Source: an uncultured Paracoccaceae bacterium (GTDB lineage: Bacteria > Pseudomonadota > Alphaproteobacteria > Rhodobacterales > Rhodobacteraceae). Taken from it: DNA of 46,953 nucleotides. The number at the start of each line of letters is the position of its first letter. Within the stretch, counting starts at the first letter, position 1. Below, piece after piece: positions 43,603 through 46,953 of this stretch. The DNA is taken from positions 1 through 46,953 of the forward strand of contig CAJXSR010000026.1 in assembly GCA_913061275.1 (NCBI GenBank). Reading direction: 5' to 3'. The translations under genes were made by a program, and so were the position numbers. The notes below the pieces were generated by a model. That model had not been told where the DNA came from and did not search any database. It saw only the letters and a list, made by a program, of their open reading frames with translations.

Positions 43603-43701
43603 CTATACAAAGAACTCTAGCATTTGGGTAGAGAAAAGTGATTCTCTCTAAATATAGTATTTGCACCAATTCAATGGCGTCATGCCAGGCAATCGAAAAG
43701 C

Positions 43702-44124
43702 TTAGATTAAATGTGCGATAACACGCCGTGTATGCGGGTGATCACGATGTTCGAACAGGTATATGCCCTGCCATGTCCCCAAGGCCATCTTTCCCTTTGT
43801 CACGGGGATCGTCAGAGAAACCGGCGTTAAAGCGGCCTTTATATGGGCCGGCATATCGTCAGGGCCTTCGTATATATGGGTAAGATACGACATCGAAGGA
43901 TGGTTGCTGTCGGGGACCAGACGTTTGAAAAACGTTGTCATGTCGGTTTGAACATCCGGATCTGCATTTTCCTGAATTAACAGCGAACATGATGTGTGTT
44001 GTACGAACAGGGTTAACAGGCCGATTTCCTGATTTTGTGCAGTAACCCAGCGCCCGACATCGCGGGTAACTTCATAGAGACCCTGACCGTTGGTCTGTAT
44101 AGTGAAAGTGGTTTGTTTGCTCAT
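43702..44124 (-). CDS. yjbQ: YjbQ family protein (UPF0047)
   Basis: 140-aa protein of the secondary thiamine-phosphate-synthase-like YjbQ family. Family marks are LLTLFVQHTSCSLLIQENADPDV, THIYEGPDDMPAHIKAAL and LGTWQGIYLFEHRDHPHTR. Conserved histidines and Glu suggest a metal site. Weak thiamine-phosphate synthase activity has been reported for relatives, while the true function is unresolved. The ATG at 44124 gives the normal family length; the frame is open much further upstream, into the promoter of the next gene, which is not credible. It is divergent from the GFA gene. Confidence 0.9.
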   Translation of the reverse strand: MSKQTTFTIQTNGQGLYEVTRDVGRWVTAQNQEIGLLTLFVQHTSCSLLIQENADPDVQTDMTTFFKRLVPDSNHPSMSYLTHIYEGPDDMPAHIKAALTPVSLTIPVTKGKMALGTWQGIYLFEHRDHPHTRRVIAHLI

Positions 44125-44237
44125 GCCCATATCAATAAAGATCGAAGTGCTGTTTGGCGATAGGGTTTGAATATTGCTTGTATAGATTGATGAAACCACC
44201 GATGTAGGACACGGGCTTTGACGAATAGGAGAGTAGG

Positions 44238-44705
44238 ATGAAAGGACATTGTGATTGCGGTGCGGTTCACTATCAGGTGATGGATAAACCGTTGATTGTG
44301 CATTGCTGTCATTGTCGCTGGTGTCAGCGAGAAACCGGATCGGCTTTTGCGTTGAATGCATTTATCGAAACAAAAAGTGTAAAACTGATCAAAGGTACAC
44401 CAGAGGCTTTGGATATTCCAAGCGAAAGCGGCAATGGGCAACGCATACATCGTTGCCCGACGTGCAAAGTCACAGTTTTTAGTAACTACCTAGGGCTTGG
44501 CCCCGATTTTTCATTTGTTCGCGTGGGCACGCTGGATGATCCCGATCAATGCCCACCAGAGGTGCATATCTACACTGAAAGCAAGCAGGCTTGGGTGAAT
44601 ATTGATGATGGCTTGCCAGTATTCACGCAATATTACCGCCGTTCAGAGACTTGGTCGGAAGCATCTATGGTACGTTTTCGGGCAGTAATGGATGCACGCG
44701 GCTAG
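44238..44705 (+). CDS. GFA-family (glutathione-dependent formaldehyde-activating-like) protein
   Basis: 155-aa zinc protein of the GFA/CENP-V fold. The cysteine sites are GHCDCGAVHY at the start, HCCHCRWCQRETGSAFALNAF and HRCPTCKVTVF, forming the structural and catalytic zinc pattern. Characterised members were first linked to glutathione and formaldehyde, but for most, including this one, the substrate is unknown. In a cell oxidising methyl groups to formaldehyde-level C1 units a link to the MttB-like and demethylating enzymes is tempting, but it is only inference. A strong palindromic terminator follows. Confidence 0.87.
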   Translation: MKGHCDCGAVHYQVMDKPLIVHCCHCRWCQRETGSAFALNAFIETKSVKLIKGTPEALDIPSESGNGQRIHRCPTCKVTVFSNYLGLGPDFSFVRVGTLDDPDQCPPEVHIYTESKQAWVNIDDGLPVFTQYYRRSETWSEASMVRFRAVMDARG

Positions 44706-44716
44706 GATATTTTGAA

Positions 44717-44740
44717 CGGGCGGGCATTATAGCCCGCCCG
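44717..44740. terminator. Bidirectional terminator between GFA and mttB-like genes
   Basis: CGGGCGGGC (44717-44725), loop ATTATA, GCCCGCCCG (44732-44740) form a perfect 9-bp GC-rich stem between two convergent genes. Neither side has a long T-run (GTTTTAT lies 5 nt past it on the plus strand), so termination rests mainly on stem strength. Confidence 0.75.
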
Positions 44741-44749
44741 AAATGCGTT

Positions 44750-46291
44750 TTATCCCCGCTTCAAATGGATATTGAAATCCCTCCGCAGAGCCATATCCAG
44801 ATCGGGATCAAGCAGTGCATCGGACTTTTGCGCCAATATTTCATTTTTCAACTTGATAGCCTTCTCGATCAAATCGGGCTTATCGTTTTCCAGCCACTCC
44901 TTGGGGGATGTGCGATCACCAAGTGTTGGGTATACATAATCGGCTTCCATCCGGCTGAGTGTCTGGTCAGTGCCCAGATAATGCCCCGGGCCATTCAGGC
45001 AGACGTCTGCTATCTGGTCCAGCGCAAGCGTTTCATCGGACACTTCAATCCCGCGTACGCAACGCTGGGCCTGGCCAATCACATCATCGGCGATGATCAG
45101 GGATTCGAGGCAAAAACCCAACAATGATGCATGCATGCCGGCGGCCTCATAGACCATGTTCAGACCTGCAAGGCCGGCCATTACATTTGAACACATCTGT
45201 TCCCATCCGGCCTGCATGTCAGGCATTTTCGAGTCTGACGCGCCACCGGCGGCACCGCCCGGCAGGCCGTAGAATTTGTGCATTTGGGCGCAGCCTGCAG
45301 TCAATAATGCTTGTTCGCCTGATCCAATTGACATGGCTCCGGTTCTTAAATCCAGACCAAACGGCCAAGTGCCGAATATTGCAGGGTGGCCCGGTTTGAT
45401 TGCATTTACATAGACAATACCGGCAAGGCATTCGGCTGTTGCCTGCGCGATTGCACCTGCCGTGGTTGAGGGCGCAGTGGCACCTGCCATGCCTGCGGAA
45501 AGCAAAAGCACAGGCATACCGCCGCGAATACAAGCTTCCATTACCTCACAGGATTCGGTTGCGAATTTCATCGGCGGAACCACAAAACAATTCGAGTTTG
45601 ATAGGAATGGGCGTGCGCGGTATTTATCTTCGCCACCAGCAATCTCATAAAGCATTTCAAACGCACCTTTGACAAAGTCAGGCTCTGTGAAACTGGTGCC
45701 AATGTGTTTGGTCGTTCCCGAACAGCATGCGTAAATCGTGTTTAAGTCCATCTCGTAATTATCTGGAATATCACGACAAACCATTGGGCGCTGTAAGAAG
45801 TGTACGTTATCCAGCTTGTCAACAATCTTGGCCGCGTTGTGTAAATCCTGTACGCCGCATTCGCGGTATTCATTATGCTCAACGTCTACCAAATGGACTG
45901 CCGCACCCGCCGTTCCATAGTGAACGCGGTTGCCATAAAGCTCTAGATCGTTTTTGCCGTCGCGACTGAATAACGTGACTTTTTTCGCAGCCATTGCCAA
46001 AGCATCTTCAACGACGGAACGTGGAAAGCGAAGGCGGCCATCATCTCCAAGGATAGCACCCGCATTAACCAACACGTCTATGCCGGATTGCGGGGCGTCT
46101 GCCATTCCAATCGTTTCCAGTGCTTTTAAAGCTGTTTCATGGATACGTTGAACGTCATGATCCGAGAGCGGTTTGTATGTACCGCCTTCCATGCCTGCGC
46201 GAATTGGGCGGACGTTATCTGCTAATGGTGCTGCGCGCATGGCTTGGCGCGCTGCGCGCCCGCCTGATCTGTGGGTTTTGTTTTCGGACAT
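44750..46291 (-). CDS. MttB-family methyltransferase, non-pyrrolysine type
   Basis: 513-aa member of the trimethylamine methyltransferase (MttB/COG5598) superfamily. Archaeal MttB uses pyrrolysine at an in-frame TAG; here the frame is uninterrupted and ends in TAA, so this is the non-pyrrolysine group (MtgB-like), whose known members demethylate quaternary amines such as glycine betaine to a corrinoid protein. Visible blocks are HYGTAGAAVHLVDVEHNEYR, RPFLSNSNCFVVPPMKF and GGAAGGASDSKMPDMQAGWEQM. No corrinoid protein gene adjoins it. The start MSENKTHRSGGRAARQAM is basic. A hairpin with a U-tract sits in its leader (46335-46374). The substrate remains open. Confidence 0.85.
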   Translation of the reverse strand: MSENKTHRSGGRAARQAMRAAPLADNVRPIRAGMEGGTYKPLSDHDVQRIHETALKALETIGMADAPQSGIDVLVNAGAILGDDGRLRFPRSVVEDALAMAAKKVTLFSRDGKNDLELYGNRVHYGTAGAAVHLVDVEHNEYRECGVQDLHNAAKIVDKLDNVHFLQRPMVCRDIPDNYEMDLNTIYACCSGTTKHIGTSFTEPDFVKGAFEMLYEIAGGEDKYRARPFLSNSNCFVVPPMKFATESCEVMEACIRGGMPVLLLSAGMAGATAPSTTAGAIAQATAECLAGIVYVNAIKPGHPAIFGTWPFGLDLRTGAMSIGSGEQALLTAGCAQMHKFYGLPGGAAGGASDSKMPDMQAGWEQMCSNVMAGLAGLNMVYEAAGMHASLLGFCLESLIIADDVIGQAQRCVRGIEVSDETLALDQIADVCLNGPGHYLGTDQTLSRMEADYVYPTLGDRTSPKEWLENDKPDLIEKAIKLKNEILAQKSDALLDPDLDMALRRDFNIHLKRG

Positions 46292-46334
46292 GTGGATTTC
46301 CTTGAATTTGCTTGATTATTGGTGAATTTTCAGC

Positions 46335-46374
46335 AAAAAGCAGGCGAACCACGGGCCGCACGACCGCGACCTGC
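46335..46374 (-). promoter_or_regulatory. Terminator-like hairpin in the leader of the mttB-like gene
   Basis: On the minus strand GCAGG (46374-46370) pairs with CCTGC (46344-46340), with inner GGTC/GGCC pairing, and is followed directly by five U (46339-46335), 44 nt before the start codon. Weaker ATTGG/CCAAT arms lie outside. The GC-rich block contrasts with AT-rich flanks; a TATATA-rich -10-like stretch lies just upstream. Attenuation is possible. Confidence 0.5.
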
Positions 46375-46506
46375 GCCAATCGTGTATATAATAAGGCTTG
46401 TCATCCAGTTTAGATTAATCATTCTGTGATTTGGACTTAAATTGGAAAAACAGGCTTGTCCGTTAGCGTCATTAATGTCGCTTTTAATATAGGGATAGAA
46501 TATTCA

Positions 46507-46905
46507 ATGTCAGTCAGCATGTTAAGCACATTTGTGAAACCTATGCATAAGGAAGGCTTTAAATTCGTTGGCATTTTTACCGCGATCACTTTGGTTTTAT
46601 TTATGATTTCCGATGTTCTGGGCTGGATTGGCGTTATTTTGACCATCTGGTGCTATTATTTTTTCCGTGATCCTAAACGATCTGTGCCCACGCGTGACGG
46701 ATTGATTGTCAGCCCTGCTGACGGGATTGTGTCGCTGATAGAAAAAGCCGTACCACCAGAAGAGCTGGGCGTCGGAACGGCGCCATTGTTGCGGGTCAGT
46801 GTCTTTATGAGTGTGTTCAACTGCCATATCAATCGCGCGCCTATTGGTGGGACTATAAAAGCAATGGCTTACCGTCCCGGCAAGTTTCTGAACGCATCAC
46901 TGGAT
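46507..46905 (+). CDS. psd: Phosphatidylserine decarboxylase, 3'-truncated by contig end
   Basis: Makes phosphatidylethanolamine from phosphatidylserine in the inner membrane. Only the first 133 codons are genomic. ATG 46507 starts [18 protein letters not shown]; an upstream in-frame start at 46456 has no support. Two membrane segments (about 18-55) are followed by [25 protein letters not shown] and [18 protein letters not shown], all typical of the short PSD-A type. The C-terminal LGST self-cleavage site that makes the pyruvoyl group lies beyond the contig. From 46906 the frame runs into adapter, which adds six foreign residues and a false stop. Confidence 0.93.
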
Positions 46906-46953
46906 CTGTCTCTTATACACATCTGACGCTGCCGACGATCTACTCTGTGTAGA
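46906..46953 (-). other. Nextera sequencing adapter (artefact)
   Basis: Reverse complement of the construct at 1-43: mosaic end 46906-46924, read-1 stem 46925-46938, the index as TCTACTCT 46939-46946, then the end of P5. It is not genomic and must be trimmed before submission. No genomic base after 46905 is available. Confidence 0.98.

Noticed and set aside
44750-46291. Pyrrolysine-containing trimethylamine methyltransferase
   Set aside because: The reading frame has no internal TAG and ends in TAA.

Overview
The window looks like a chromosomal piece of a marine alphaproteobacterium of the Rhodobacteraceae (roseobacter-like, with moderate to low GC for that family). The call rests on a gene set and pairings I recognise from that group: a ChpT-type phosphotransferase, OlsBA ornithine-lipid synthesis, a GlxA-type regulator next to a GcvT-domain demethylating dehydrogenase, an MttB-like methyltransferase, RibBX, and a plant-type (class II) DAHP synthase. 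Almost everything is coding and most genes are core metabolism. I see no prophage, insertion sequence, CRISPR array or rRNA. Both ends (1-43 and 46906-46953) are Illumina Nextera adapter with the same i5 index, so only about 44-46905 is genomic. The last gene, psd, is cut by the adapter. LAYOUT. 44-2529: tRNA-Gly(UCC), a ROK sugar kinase, a structured 388-bp gap with a possible 34-aa ORF, and 3-hydroxybutyrate dehydrogenase. 2672-4939: a tight pair of a Tat-exported two-domain multicopper oxidase and a ZIP permease with an extracytoplasmic N-terminal domain. 5115-6330: ArsR regulator plus alpha/beta hydrolase. 6496-9924: GlxA/AraC regulator and dimethylglycine/sarcosine dehydrogenase-like enzyme. 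10099-16829: DAHP synthase, PAS protein, yicC-gmk-gamma carbonic anhydrase, chpT, a DUF3553 protein, olsB-olsA. 16826-21905: ThiE/TenI-like protein, EamA exporter with HxlR regulator, fur-eno, Na+/H+ antiporter. 22017-22853: an AT-rich PD-(D/E)XK-like gene interrupted by one in-frame stop. 23039-33183: ferric-ion binding protein with an iron-type operator, mazG, M20 amidohydrolase, ABC exporter, acyl-CoA synthetase, metG, MFS transporter. 33272-34391: cytochrome b561 and YceI. 34455-43566: riboflavin genes ribE-ribBX-ribH-nusB and nrdR-ribD, all on the minus strand and separated by a plus-strand capsule cluster (kpsS, kpsD-like, kpsC). 43702-46905: YjbQ, GFA protein, MttB-like methyltransferase with a hairpin leader, and partial psd. 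HOW IT FITS TOGETHER. Methylated-amine use is represented twice (GlxA-dehydrogenase pair and the MttB-like enzyme). Membrane lipid synthesis appears as olsBA and psd, and metal handling as MCO-ZIP, Fur and the ferric-binding protein. The best candidate for an under-described system is the MCO-ZIP pair: the sequence supports a metal oxidase coupled to a permease, but its substrate cannot be read from sequence.
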